Assembly: GCA_031382085.1 (NCBI GenBank) | Contig: JANMYM010000056.1 | Location: 1 to 64,000 of the forward strand | Length of the DNA: 64,000 nucleotides | Reading direction: 5' to 3' | From: UBA964 sp031382085 | GTDB taxonomy: Bacteria > Pseudomonadota > Gammaproteobacteria > Steroidobacterales > Steroidobacteraceae | Part shown: piece by piece, positions 1 to 8,510 of the stretch | Layout: every line of letters starts with the position of its first letter | How positions within the stretch are numbered: the stretch's first letter is position 1 | Made by a program: the position numbers and the translations under genes | The notes under the pieces: generated by a model | Database searches by the model: none | What the model saw: only the letters and a program-made list of their open reading frames with translations | What the model was told of the DNA's origin: nothing

Positions 1-2
1 CG

Positions 3-125
3 CTGATCGACAGCGCGCGATTCCGGCCGCGCAATTTGACGCGTGCTGATGCGGAACTCGCGCGCTTTCTGCAGATGGTGCGGGACTACCCGCGTGCCCA
101 CCCCGCGGCCGACTACTTGCGATAA
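3..125 (+). CDS. 3' end of an unidentified protein (partial)
   Basis: An open frame enters from the left edge and ends with TAA at 123-125, directly before the ATG of the next gene. About 40 residues are visible. They are rich in Arg, Ala and Asp and end in HPAADYLR. The zero-base junction with the next gene suggests that this is the upstream member of the same operon. There is too little sequence to name a family. Confidence 0.45.
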   Translation: MIDSARFRPRNLTRADAELARFLQMVRDYPRAHPAADYLR

Positions 126-1004
126 ATGCCGATGACCGAACAACGCGTGTTGGTGGTTGGCGCGACCGGCATGCTCGGGCGGCCGGTTACGCGGCGCTTG
201 CTGGCAAACGGCTGGCAGGTGCGTTGCCTGGTACGAGATACGAAGCGCGCCGCGACGCTGCTCGGACCCGGTTTCGAGCTGGTCACCGGCGATGTCACGC
301 AGCCGGCCACGCTCGATGCGGCGTTCGCCGGCTGCACGCATTTGCACCTCAATCTGCGGGGCACCAATACCGTTGCCAGCTATCAAGCCAACGAAGTCAA
401 CGGTGCAAAATCATGCCTGGAGGCAGCGCAGCGACATAATTTCAAGCTCGTTAGCTATTTGTCGGGCGCTGGGCGGCGCGACACCGCGTTGGAGCGGCAC
501 TTCGTGGTTCGGGTCAAGAAAATTGTGGAGCAGGCGCTTCAGGCAAGCGGTTTGCCGTGGATCGCCTGGCGGGCCACGCATTTCATGGAGTCCCTGCCGC
601 AGTTTGTGCGCGGCGGGCGCGCGACAATTCTGGGGCGACAACCCGAACGATTGCACTATGTTGCCGCGGCAGACTACGCGCGCATGGTGGCGCAGGCGTT
701 CAATGAACCCAGTTGCTGGGCCAGGCCGCTTTACGTCTTTGGGCCCCAAGCCCTGACAATGCGCGAGGCTGTCAGTTTGTACGTCGCCGCCAGGCATCCC
801 GGAATGACCGTCGGTACCTTGCCCTTGCCGATTGCGCGCGCGCTGGCAGGCCTTACCGGCAATACGGATTTGCGTTTCGCAACGGAACTCTTCGCGGCTT
901 TTCGTGACATCGGCGAGGACGGCGATCCCAGCGAGGCCAACCGTTTGTTAGGGCCGCCGCGCACGACGATACAACGCTGGCTCAGGGGCGAGTTGGTGAC
1001 ATGA
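126..1004 (+). CDS. NmrA-like / atypical SDR NAD(P)-binding protein
   Basis: A 292-residue Rossmann protein. The N-terminus carries the dinucleotide-binding loop GATGMLGRPV (about residues 12-21), as in NmrA-like and extended or atypical short-chain dehydrogenases. The later sequence LSGAGRRD matches the usual beta-strand region of these proteins, which often lack the Tyr-x-x-x-Lys catalytic pair; I do not see a clear one here. The length fits the family. ATG 126 abuts the upstream stop, and ATG 132 is an alternative start. The 3' end overlaps the hydratase-like gene by 4 bp (ATGA), so the two are probably translationally coupled. Likely role: an NAD(P)H-dependent reductase or isomerase step in the catabolic operon. 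The substrate is unknown. Confidence 0.75.
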   Translation: MPMTEQRVLVVGATGMLGRPVTRRLLANGWQVRCLVRDTKRAATLLGPGFELVTGDVTQPATLDAAFAGCTHLHLNLRGTNTVASYQANEVNGAKSCLEAAQRHNFKLVSYLSGAGRRDTALERHFVVRVKKIVEQALQASGLPWIAWRATHFMESLPQFVRGGRATILGRQPERLHYVAAADYARMVAQAFNEPSCWARPLYVFGPQALTMREAVSLYVAARHPGMTVGTLPLPIARALAGLTGNTDLRFATELFAAFRDIGEDGDPSEANRLLGPPRTTIQRWLRGELVT

Positions 1005-1801
1005 CGGCTTGCGGGGCCTCCAGCCTGTTAGTTGAAAAATTGCGAGTGGTTCGCCACGGCGGGGCATTGTTGGCGACGATAGACTCCGAGCCGGCCCCCG
1101 CCGGCCTTGAGGCGGCCTATCGGATTGCCGACGAGTTGGTGGCGCTCGATGTCGCTCGTTTTGGCCCAGTGCGCGGCTACAAAATTGGCGCGAACAGTCG
1201 CGCCGGTCAGCAGCAGCTGGGTCTCGCGGAGCCATTCTTCGGCCGCGTGCCCGCGCGGCGGATTGTCGCGAGCGGGGCGCCGCTATCGGTGCTCCCGATC
1301 GGCTGTACCATCGAAGCCGAGGTGGGAATTTGCATGGCCGCCGACCTGCCATCGCGATCCCGGCCCTATGCCGGCGAGGACATTCGGCGCGCGGTGCGAG
1401 ACGTTCTACCGCTGTTCGAAATCAACCGGCCTTCCTATGCCGAACCGTTCCACGTCGGCGGATTATTCCTGGTTGCGGACAACGGCGTCACTCAGGCGCT
1501 GGTGGCCGGCCGGGCGAAGTCACGTGAGCAGGTCGGGCCGTGGTCGGATGAGCAGGTCCAGATGTCACGCAATGCGGCTGTCTGCGCAGAATCCAAGGTT
1601 GGTGCGCGCGTGGGCGATCCGCTGGACGCGGTGCTCTGGCTCGCGAATGCGCTGTCGAAGCGCGGCACAGGTCTGCAGCAGGGCGACATCGTAGCCAGCG
1701 GTGCGCTGACGCCTCCGGTCCCTTTTGCGCCAGGTGACCGTGTGTTGGCCCGCTTTGCAACGCTGGGTGAGGTCGAGTTTCTCGCAGGAGACTGGGCCTG
1801 A
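1001..1801 (+). CDS. 2-keto-4-pentenoate hydratase-like protein (FAH superfamily)
   Basis: A 266-residue protein of the MhpD/DmpE/DmpH group, which hydrates 2-hydroxypenta-2,4-dienoates or decarboxylates 4-oxalocrotonate after ring cleavage. Family landmarks are GYKIG (about residues 61-65), the acidic metal-ligand segment EAEVGI (about 107-112) and a C-terminal GDIVASGALT segment followed by PFAPGD, where the family usually has GD.v.tGs. Its size matches the family norm of about 260. It starts in an ATGA overlap with the preceding gene. Its place two genes from a ring-cleaving dioxygenase fits a post-cleavage hydratase. The sequence alone does not separate hydratase from decarboxylase. Confidence 0.8.
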   Translation: MTACGASSLLVEKLRVVRHGGALLATIDSEPAPAGLEAAYRIADELVALDVARFGPVRGYKIGANSRAGQQQLGLAEPFFGRVPARRIVASGAPLSVLPIGCTIEAEVGICMAADLPSRSRPYAGEDIRRAVRDVLPLFEINRPSYAEPFHVGGLFLVADNGVTQALVAGRAKSREQVGPWSDEQVQMSRNAAVCAESKVGARVGDPLDAVLWLANALSKRGTGLQQGDIVASGALTPPVPFAPGDRVLARFATLGEVEFLAGDWA

Positions 1802-1904
1802 GCGCGGGTTATGCCGCTGGCGGCAAAAAGCATTGGCGCATTGCATAGCGCGCTCGGGACAATGGCGGAGTAGTCGGTAACTTGCTGGGCAATCGAGGCG
1901 ACCT

Positions 1905-2951
1905 GTGCTGAACGACCGAATTGAAGCCAAGTGGATCGACACCTTCGAACATGCGTTTCGATTGTGTCGTGTCGAGGCGGGCGATGTCGTGGCCATTCTG
2001 TCTGAGACACAATCGCGGGCCATCAACGTTCATTTGTCGGAACTCGCGTTGCTGCGGCTTGGCGCCCGGGCATTTCATCTGGTGTTGCCGACGCCGCGGC
2101 TCGAAGCGCCGGTGCCCGTGCGTTCGACCGGCTCGTCGCATGCCATCGGCGGGCTGGAGCCCGTGTTAGCCGCGCTGACGAGCGTCAAGTTCATCGCCGA
2201 TTGCACCGTTGAGGGGATCATGCACGCCCCTGAAACACCGCGCATCCTGCAGGCCGGTGTGCGCGCCATGTATATCAGCAATGAGCATCCCGAAGTCCTC
2301 GAGCGCTTGAAGACCGATCCAGCGCTGTGGCCCAGGATTCAGACCGGCCGCGAATGGATGCAGCAGGCCAAACAGATGCGTGTTAGCTCGAAAGCCGGCA
2401 CGCGCCTGGAAATATCGCTGCAGGGCGCCCGCGTCGGCGGCAACTTCGGTGCCAGCTTCAATCCGGGCCAGTTGTCGAGCTGGCCGGGCGGCATATGCAG
2501 TTGTTTTCCTCCCGCACACTCGACTAACGGCGTATTGGTGCTCGATGCCGGCGACGTCAACCTGACCTTCAAAAGGTACCTCGAGCGACCCGTCAGCTTG
2601 CGGATCGAGGACGATTTTGTGGTCGCCGTCGAAGGCGAGGGGCTCGATGCGGACCTGATGCGCAGTTACTTTTCGGCCTGGGGTGATCGCAATGCTTACG
2701 GCGTCTCGCATGTCGGCTGGGGCATGAATCCCGGCGCGCGCTGGGACGCGCTGGTGATGTACGACAAAGCTCAGATCAACGGCACTGAGCTGCGCGCATT
2801 CGCGGGCAACTTCCTGTATTCAACCGGCGGCAATCCGTTCGCCGATCGCCATACGCTGGGGCACTTCGATCTGCCGGTGCGCAATTGCACGATCGAACTC
2901 GATGACAAGATCGTTGCTGTCGAAGGACGTTTGCAGGCGCCGTTAGCGTGA
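1905..2951 (+). CDS. NicX-like extradiol dioxygenase (2,5-dihydroxypyridine 5,6-dioxygenase family)
   Basis: A 348-residue protein that resembles Pseudomonas putida NicX along its length (NicX is about 350 residues). NicX is a mononuclear Fe(II) enzyme related to M29 aminopeptidases that opens 2,5-dihydroxypyridine to N-formylmaleamate. The NicX iron ligands (His265, His318, Asp320) have counterparts in SHVGWG (His269) and GHFD (His320, Asp322). Other shared blocks are RSKAG (here VSSKAG), GTLVLDVGD (here GVLVLDAGD) and GNFLYSTG. The start is GTG at 1905: an in-frame stop lies at 1878-1880 and a GAGG ribosome site sits about 6 bp upstream. The gene overlaps the next hydrolase by 4 bp. No nicotinate or 6-hydroxynicotinate hydroxylase is nearby, so the substrate may be another hydroxylated N-heterocycle or aminophenol-type ring. 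Confidence 0.8.
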   Translation: MLNDRIEAKWIDTFEHAFRLCRVEAGDVVAILSETQSRAINVHLSELALLRLGARAFHLVLPTPRLEAPVPVRSTGSSHAIGGLEPVLAALTSVKFIADCTVEGIMHAPETPRILQAGVRAMYISNEHPEVLERLKTDPALWPRIQTGREWMQQAKQMRVSSKAGTRLEISLQGARVGGNFGASFNPGQLSSWPGGICSCFPPAHSTNGVLVLDAGDVNLTFKRYLERPVSLRIEDDFVVAVEGEGLDADLMRSYFSAWGDRNAYGVSHVGWGMNPGARWDALVMYDKAQINGTELRAFAGNFLYSTGGNPFADRHTLGHFDLPVRNCTIELDDKIVAVEGRLQAPLA

Positions 2952-3814
2952 CGACCGCAGCGCCAGGTACCGGGTTTCTGCGTGTCGGTCCCCGGCCGCG
3001 TATAGCGATAGACTGCCTGGGTACGGGCCCACTGGTGGTTTTCCTGCATGGCATCGGCGGCAACCGACACTCCTGGATCGACCAGCTGCCGGCGGTCGGC
3101 GCGGAGTTCACCGCGATCGCCTGGGACGCGCGTGGCTATGGGGACAGTGACGACTACGAGGGCCCTTTGAAGTTCACGGATTTCGCGGATGATCTGTGCC
3201 GGGTGCTGGATTACTTTGCGGTTGACCGGGCCCACGTCGTCGGCACGTCGATGGGCGGGCGTATCGCGCTCGATTTCAATGCCCGCTACGGGGCGCGAGT
3301 CGCAACGCTGACTCTGGCGGACACGAGCGCGGGATCCGCCAAAGTGGCAAGTGCCGAGGAAGTGGAGAAGTTTCTGGCCTTGCGCAAAAAGCCTCTGCTG
3401 GAAGGTCTAACGCCGCGGGATATTGCGCCGCAGGTCGCGGCAAGCCTGGTGGGCCCCGGCACCGGGCCACAGGCCATGTCGCGCGTTCTGGAGTCAATTG
3501 GCAAGCTGCATACGGATTCCTACGTCAAGACGCTGGACACCGTGACGCGCCATACGGCCTTCGCGCCGTTTGCGGACATCCACGTGCCCTGTCTGCTGGT
3601 TGTTGGCGAGCACGACCGAATCGCGACGCCCGACTACATGGCTAACATGGCGACTCAAATTTCGGGCGCGAAATTTGTAATGATCCCGGGTGGGTCGCAC
3701 ATCGCTAACATGGACAGGGCCGCGGAATTCAATGCGGCGTTGTTGCAGTTTCTGCGTCAGCACCGCGCACTGGCAGACAGCCCGGCGACCGAGATCATTA
3801 GTGAGCAGGCGTGA
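2948..3814 (+). CDS. Alpha/beta hydrolase, NicD-like position
   Basis: A 288-residue cytoplasmic alpha/beta hydrolase with a complete triad. The nucleophile elbow is GTSMGG (Ser101), the acid lies near GEHDRI, and the His is in GGSHIAN. The oxyanion loop is HGIGGN. The start is GTG at 2948, overlapping the stop of the NicX-like gene (GTGA). In nicotinate catabolism NicX is followed in the pathway by NicD, an alpha/beta hydrolase that deformylates N-formylmaleamate. The translational coupling here suggests an equivalent job on the ring-opened product. 3-oxoadipate enol-lactonase and meta-cleavage product hydrolase are the main alternatives. Confidence 0.75.
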   Translation: MTTAAPGTGFLRVGPRPRIAIDCLGTGPLVVFLHGIGGNRHSWIDQLPAVGAEFTAIAWDARGYGDSDDYEGPLKFTDFADDLCRVLDYFAVDRAHVVGTSMGGRIALDFNARYGARVATLTLADTSAGSAKVASAEEVEKFLALRKKPLLEGLTPRDIAPQVAASLVGPGTGPQAMSRVLESIGKLHTDSYVKTLDTVTRHTAFAPFADIHVPCLLVVGEHDRIATPDYMANMATQISGAKFVMIPGGSHIANMDRAAEFNAALLQFLRQHRALADSPATEIISEQA

Positions 3815-3824
3815 CTGAGCGAGC

Positions 3825-4850
3825 ATGAGCAAGACGGGAAAAAGCGCCCGCGTGGTCTTGCGGTCATATCCGGTCGGCACGCCACGGGTCGAAGATTTTG
3901 CACTCGAGATGCAGGATGTGCCTGCGCCATCGGCGGGACAAGTGCTGGTGGAAACTCATTTTCTTTCCATGGACCCGGCGCCACGGTTGCGTATGAACGC
4001 CGCACCCGGTGGCCCGCCGCCATTGCCGTTAGGCGAGACCGTGATGGGTCGCGGCGCAGGAGTGGTGATCAAATCCGCAGATGAGCGGTTCAAGGCAGGT
4101 GACATCGTCGCCGGTGAACTGGGTTGGCAGGAGTATTCGCTGGCGCCGGCCGCGCAACTCCGGGCGGTCAATCCAAGTCTGGGCCCGATGCAGTGGTCGT
4201 TAGGCATCCTCGGGCCGTCCGGGATTACAGGCTGGTGCCTGGTGCATCGCGCAGCCGCCGTTCGCAGCGCAGAGGCGGTATTGGTCAGTGCAGCCGCCGG
4301 TTCCGTCGGATCGGTTGCGTTGCAGCTCGCGAAAGGTCTTGGTGCACGCACCATTGCGCTCGTCGGTGGCGAACGTCAGCGCCAGTTCGCGCAGATCGAA
4401 TTGCAGGCCGATGCGGTCGTCGATTATCAGAGCCCTGGCTTTGACACCGAACTTGCGGCGGCCGCGGGCAATGGTATCGATGTATTCCTGGACTCCATCG
4501 GCGGCGAGCTGCACAACAAGGTCATGGCACACATCGCGCCACGGGCCCGCATCATCGCCTTTGGGTTCATCTCCGCCTACAACGCCCAGGGGAAGGCAGC
4601 TGAGTATGGCCGCATCTACGAACTGATACGCAAGCGGGCGCAGTTGCGTGGCTTCCTGGTGGGCGACTACGCCAGCGAGTTTCCGAGCATAATGGGCGAG
4701 TTATCGGCGCTGCTGGCCCGAGGCGCGCTGCGCAACTTCGAACACTGCGATAGCGGCATCGACGCGGTGCCGCGGAGTTTTGTGCGTTTATTCACCGGCG
4801 ATCCGCTCGGCAAGCAACTGGTCCGGCTGCGGGGAAACGATCCATCATGA
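3825..4850 (+). CDS. NADP-dependent alkenal/one reductase, MDR family (CurA / LTB4DH type)
   Basis: A 341-residue zinc-independent medium-chain reductase. Family marks are the N-terminal SYPVGTPRVEDF segment (typically G.P...dF), LSMDPAPRLRM (MDPymR-like) and the cofactor loop AAAGSVGSVALQLAK, which corresponds to the AAsGAVGS motif of prostaglandin reductase/leukotriene B4 dehydrogenase proteins. No structural-zinc cysteines are visible. These enzymes reduce alpha,beta-unsaturated ketones or aldehydes with NADPH. The gene starts 10 bp after the hydrolase and overlaps the next reductase by 4 bp, so it belongs to the operon. Its likely substrate is an enone formed after ring opening. Confidence 0.85.
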   Translation: MSKTGKSARVVLRSYPVGTPRVEDFALEMQDVPAPSAGQVLVETHFLSMDPAPRLRMNAAPGGPPPLPLGETVMGRGAGVVIKSADERFKAGDIVAGELGWQEYSLAPAAQLRAVNPSLGPMQWSLGILGPSGITGWCLVHRAAAVRSAEAVLVSAAAGSVGSVALQLAKGLGARTIALVGGERQRQFAQIELQADAVVDYQSPGFDTELAAAAGNGIDVFLDSIGGELHNKVMAHIAPRARIIAFGFISAYNAQGKAAEYGRIYELIRKRAQLRGFLVGDYASEFPSIMGELSALLARGALRNFEHCDSGIDAVPRSFVRLFTGDPLGKQLVRLRGNDPS

Positions 4851-5812
4851 AAGCAATTTTGTTAGAGAGCTACTCGAACGACTACGACTGCTTGCAGCTG
4901 CGCGATGTCGCGGAACCTTCCGTCGGTCCGCGCGATGTGCTGGTCGAGGTTCACGCCGCTGGCTTTAACCCCTTTGACTGCAAGCTGCGCAAAGGCTGGC
5001 TGCAGCGGATTTATCCATTTGCATTGCCGCACATCCTCGGCGGCGATTTCGCGGGCCGAGTGGTCAGGAAAGGCGTCGCAGTGTGGGAATATGCCGAGGG
5101 TGATGCCGTCTACGGATTGCAGGAAACGATGCGCGACGGCGCCTACGCCGAGTATCTGGCGATCAACGCGGATTGCGTGCGGCGCATGCCGGCGAATCTG
5201 AGCTTTGCGGAGGCCGCCTCGCTACCCATGGTCTATGAAACGGCCTGGATGGGCCTGCACGATCAGGCGCTGCTACGGCCGGGTGAGCGTGTGCTGGTGC
5301 AGGCGGGCGCCGGCGGCGTCGGTAGTGCGGCCGTGCAACTCGCGCGGGTGTTAGGCGCCAGCGTCGCCGCGACCTGCCGCGCGGGCGCATTCGATTTTGT
5401 CAGATCGCTCGGCGCCAACGTTCTCATCGACTACCAGGCGCAATCCTTTGCGACGCTGCTGCAGGATTTCGACATCGTGTTTGATCCTATCGGCGGCCAG
5501 GTCAATCTCGATTCCTATCGGGTCTTGCGGCGAGGCGGACGCATCGTGGTCGTGCTGCGCGAAGACAAACTTGAAATCGAAAATTCCGCACGCCTGTGTG
5601 CCGAGCACGGCGTCACCCGTCATGTGGTCGCGTTCGAGCAGCGTGCGGATGTCCTCGATTATATCCGGCCGCTGTTTGAACGGCAGCTGTTGCGGCCGGT
5701 TGTTAGCCAAGTGCTGTCGCTGGCGGACGCCGCGACCGCGCATCGCGCCTCCGACGCAGGTGGCGCGCGCGGCAAGATCGTTCTGCAGGTCAGGACCGAC
5801 AGGGCGGGGTAA
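4847..5812 (+). CDS. Zinc-free MDR quinone/enone oxidoreductase
   Basis: A 321-residue NADPH:quinone reductase-like MDR protein. The catalytic domain has GFNPFDCKLRKG and GGDFAGRVV, and the cofactor loop is VQAGAGGVGSAAVQLAR. There is no zinc-binding Cys/His set. ATG 4847 overlaps the preceding stop (ATGA). Two different MDR reductases in tandem suggest two successive C=C reductions or partly redundant specificities. The exact substrate cannot be read from the sequence. Confidence 0.85.
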   Translation: MKAILLESYSNDYDCLQLRDVAEPSVGPRDVLVEVHAAGFNPFDCKLRKGWLQRIYPFALPHILGGDFAGRVVRKGVAVWEYAEGDAVYGLQETMRDGAYAEYLAINADCVRRMPANLSFAEAASLPMVYETAWMGLHDQALLRPGERVLVQAGAGGVGSAAVQLARVLGASVAATCRAGAFDFVRSLGANVLIDYQAQSFATLLQDFDIVFDPIGGQVNLDSYRVLRRGGRIVVVLREDKLEIENSARLCAEHGVTRHVVAFEQRADVLDYIRPLFERQLLRPVVSQVLSLADAATAHRASDAGGARGKIVLQVRTDRAG

Positions 5813-5815
5813 CAC

Positions 5816-7006
5816 ATGTCGATCATGTTGACCGACGAGCAACAATTGCTGCAGACGACGGCGCGTCGATTTGCCCGCGACCAGATTGAACCGGTTGCGG
5901 CCAAAATCAATCAGGCGCGGCCGGATGATCCCTGGACCTTGTGCGAACCGCTGTTCCGGCTGGGCTATGACCTGGGCTACACGCGACTGTTGCTGCCCGA
6001 GGCCGATGGCGGCATGGGCGCCTCAATGGTGGATGCCGTGCTGGTGCTGGAAGAGCTGGGCGCTGCCGACGTTGCGATAGCGGCGGACCTGTTTGCGCTC
6101 AACATGACTGTGGCGCTGATTGTGGCGGCGGTGGGTGATGAGGCGCAGCGCCGCGAATTTCTGGGTGCGATCTGCCGCAGCCCCACGATGCTGTCCGGTG
6201 CGCTCAGCGAACCTAACGTGGCTGGTTCCGAGTTGTTCACCCAGGATCCCGATCCTGCGCAGGGCATCAGGACCTTCGCGCGCCGGGAACGCGACCACTA
6301 CATCATCCGCGGGCAGAAATCGGCTTTCATCACCAATTGCGGTATCGCCAACTACTATTTTGTCCTCGCGCGGACCAGCCTCGACAAACCGCTGTGGGAG
6401 AGCATTTCGGTGTTTTTTGTGCCGGCCGTTACTGCGGGCCTCAAGGCCGGCCGCCGAACTCGGATGTCAGGCTGGCACACCGGACATCACGCGGAGTTAT
6501 CTTTCGAGGATGTGCGAGTGCCGGCAGGAAATTTGCTGGGTGGCGAAGGCGCGGCGGCTCGCGTCATGGGCACTTTGCCGCAAATGCCCGTCGCTCTGGC
6601 GGCGGCCTACGTCGGGCTGGCCCGACGCAGCTATGAGTTTGCGCTCGATTACGCGCAGCACCGCAAGAGCATGGGCAAGCCGATCGTGCAGCACCAGGCC
6701 GTTGCGCTCAAGCTGGCCGACATGTATGGGGATTATCAGGCTGCGCGCCTGGTTTTGTGGGATGCGGCCGTGGACTGCGCAGTCGATCCCATGCGGGCGG
6801 CGACATTGAAGGCGCCGTTGGCCAAGACGATGGCCGTCGACGCGGCGATTCGCAATGCGGAGCGTGCCGTGCAAATTCTGGGCGCGTACGGCGTGACCGC
6901 CGAATATCCAACGGCCGGCTGGTTGAATGACGCGTGGATTGGTTATTCCTGCGATTTCACGCGCGACCTGCTGCGGCTCGGTATGGTGCCGTTTCTGCCA
7001 CGTTAG
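5816..7006 (+). CDS. Acyl-CoA dehydrogenase family protein with altered catalytic motif
   Basis: A 396-residue acyl-CoA dehydrogenase fold: N-terminal helical domain, a middle beta domain with LSEPNVAGSE and SAFITNCGIANYYFVLAR, and a C-terminal helical domain. In the family the C-terminal IYEGT motif carries the catalytic Glu of most members. Here the aligned stretch reads GYSCDFT, placing Asp where Glu is expected. It may therefore use a displaced base or act on an unusual substrate. It starts 3 bp after the MDR gene. Its stop overlaps the stop of the convergent LysR gene by 4 bp. It probably closes the operon that begins left of the window. Confidence 0.8.
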   Translation: MSIMLTDEQQLLQTTARRFARDQIEPVAAKINQARPDDPWTLCEPLFRLGYDLGYTRLLLPEADGGMGASMVDAVLVLEELGAADVAIAADLFALNMTVALIVAAVGDEAQRREFLGAICRSPTMLSGALSEPNVAGSELFTQDPDPAQGIRTFARRERDHYIIRGQKSAFITNCGIANYYFVLARTSLDKPLWESISVFFVPAVTAGLKAGRRTRMSGWHTGHHAELSFEDVRVPAGNLLGGEGAAARVMGTLPQMPVALAAAYVGLARRSYEFALDYAQHRKSMGKPIVQHQAVALKLADMYGDYQAARLVLWDAAVDCAVDPMRAATLKAPLAKTMAVDAAIRNAERAVQILGAYGVTAEYPTAGWLNDAWIGYSCDFTRDLLRLGMVPFLPR

Positions 7007-7914
7007 GCGGCGGTGGCGCCGGCAACCGATTGCAGTGCCGCGATCAAAGCATGCGTCGCAGGCGAAATCGCTGCACGCTCGCGCACGGTCATGGTGACTT
7101 CGACGTCGCGTTCGAGGGCGGGTACCGGCAGGCGCTCCAGGGGCATGCTGCGCGGCCTGGCGGCGAGACTTTGCAACGGCAGGTAGCTCAATGACTGGTT
7201 GTCGAGCAGCATGCTGCGGATGAAATTAGCGGAATTGCTGGTAACGGAGGGCTGCGGGGCCGGCAGGCCACCGGCCATGAAAATTTCTTCGAGCACCTGT
7301 CGCCAGCGTTGCGTTTCTGGCGGTAACACCCATGGAAACTCCAACAACTCTGACAGTTCGACTTTGCGCTTGCGGCACAACGGATGGCGCGGTCCGGCCA
7401 CGACACAAACCTTGTCCTTGACCAGGGTTGTTGCACTGACGTCGCTGTCTGCGGGACGCGGCCAGCCGCCAACAGCTAAGTCGATTTCTCCGCGGCGCAG
7501 TGCCGGCATGATCGTGTCGACCAAGCCTTCAATGACAGTCACTGCAATGCCGGGCTTCGACTTGCGCAACTGTCCGACAGCCAGGGGCATCAGATGTGCC
7601 GCAATACTGGGACCAATACCTACCGTGATTTGTCCTTTGACCGCACCGCGCAAATTGGAAAGTTCAGTCTCCGCGTGGCGCATTTCCGCGCGAATGGCGC
7701 GGGCGTGCATCGACAGCGCATCGGCATACACGGTGGGCACCACGCCTAACGGCGTGCGTTCGAATAATTTGACCTCGAGATCTTCCTCCAACTGCCGGAT
7801 ACTTTTGGACAATGCAGGTTGCGTCAAAAACACTTTCTGCGCGGCCTGGCCAATGCTGCGCAAATCGTATACTGCAAGAAAGTGCTTGAGGCGGCGCGAA
7901 TCCAGCAGGTCCAT
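7003..7914 (-). CDS. LysR-family transcriptional regulator
   Basis: A 303-residue LysR protein. The N-terminal winged helix-turn-helix (about residues 6-65) includes LKHFLAVYDLRSIGQAAQKVFLTQ in two parts and ALSKSIRQLEEDLEVKLFERTPLG. The effector domain follows with TVGIGPSIAAHLMP. LysR proteins commonly bind a pathway intermediate and activate a neighbouring operon. This gene converges on the catabolic operon at its end and diverges from the small membrane-protein gene at 7998 across an 83-bp gap. Its target could be either or both. I could not assign a T-N11-A operator with confidence. Confidence 0.9.
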   Translation of the reverse strand: MDLLDSRRLKHFLAVYDLRSIGQAAQKVFLTQPALSKSIRQLEEDLEVKLFERTPLGVVPTVYADALSMHARAIRAEMRHAETELSNLRGAVKGQITVGIGPSIAAHLMPLAVGQLRKSKPGIAVTVIEGLVDTIMPALRRGEIDLAVGGWPRPADSDVSATTLVKDKVCVVAGPRHPLCRKRKVELSELLEFPWVLPPETQRWRQVLEEIFMAGGLPAPQPSVTSNSANFIRSMLLDNQSLSYLPLQSLAARPRSMPLERLPVPALERDVEVTMTVRERAAISPATHALIAALQSVAGATAA

Positions 7915-7997
7915 GGTGGGTCCAGGGGATAATAAAAAGTGATGAAGACTGCGCTACATATAACTCTAGTTTCTGCCCTTTGCAATCGGAGCAAGAC

Positions 7998-8510
7998 ATG
8001 ACGACCGCCCATGACGTGGTACGGCACGAGACCTGGATCAATTGCATCGTCAGCGCGGTATTGGCGGGCGGCGTCGCCTGGCTGATTTTTCGGGGGCAGA
8101 GTGCGGTTGCGGCCTGGGCGCCGCCGCCCGGCGGCATATTCGGGATTCTGCCCGGCACTTTCAATTTTACGCTGCTGGTGACGCTTGCTCTGACAGCGGT
8201 TATCCGCAAACGCTATCGGGCCGTAGCTCCGCCTGCCGTGTCGTCGACGGCGCCCTGGGGCTGGTTGCCACGGCAGCTGTTGCTGCGGGGCCTCTTGCTG
8301 GCTGCGCTTGTGACAACACTGTTCGTGCCGGCAACAATGCTGCTGGTGATCTGGGCGATTCGACTGTCCCTCGTGGCCGCGATCTGGACACTCCCAGCCA
8401 TGATTGGATTTTTCATCGTCTACTTCGTGCTGGTGACCGCCTTCACCACGCCGATCGTCGTGTGGTGCGCATTGCGTGACATCGCGCCCGCAACCACAAC
8501 AGCCTGTTAG
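7998..8510 (+). CDS. Hypothetical integral membrane protein
   Basis: A 170-residue protein with about four hydrophobic helices: CIVSAVLAGGVAWLIF, the segment around TFNFTLLVTLALTAVI, LLLRGLLLAALVTTLFV running into LLVIWAIRL, and MIGFFIVYFVLVTAF. ATG 7998 is preferred over an in-frame TTG at 7980 because a GGAG ribosome site lies about 6 bp upstream of the ATG. It diverges from the LysR gene and its TAG stop shares four bases with the stop of the next, convergent gene. No family recognised. A small transporter-associated or envelope protein is possible. Confidence 0.65.
   Translation: MTTAHDVVRHETWINCIVSAVLAGGVAWLIFRGQSAVAAWAPPPGGIFGILPGTFNFTLLVTLALTAVIRKRYRAVAPPAVSSTAPWGWLPRQLLLRGLLLAALVTTLFVPATMLLVIWAIRLSLVAAIWTLPAMIGFFIVYFVLVTAFTTPIVVWCALRDIAPATTTAC

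Noticed and set aside
1812..1825. Hairpin TGCCGC-TG-GCGGCA followed by AAAAA
   Set aside because: The A-run is on the wrong side for termination of the plus-strand operon, and the loop is only two bases.
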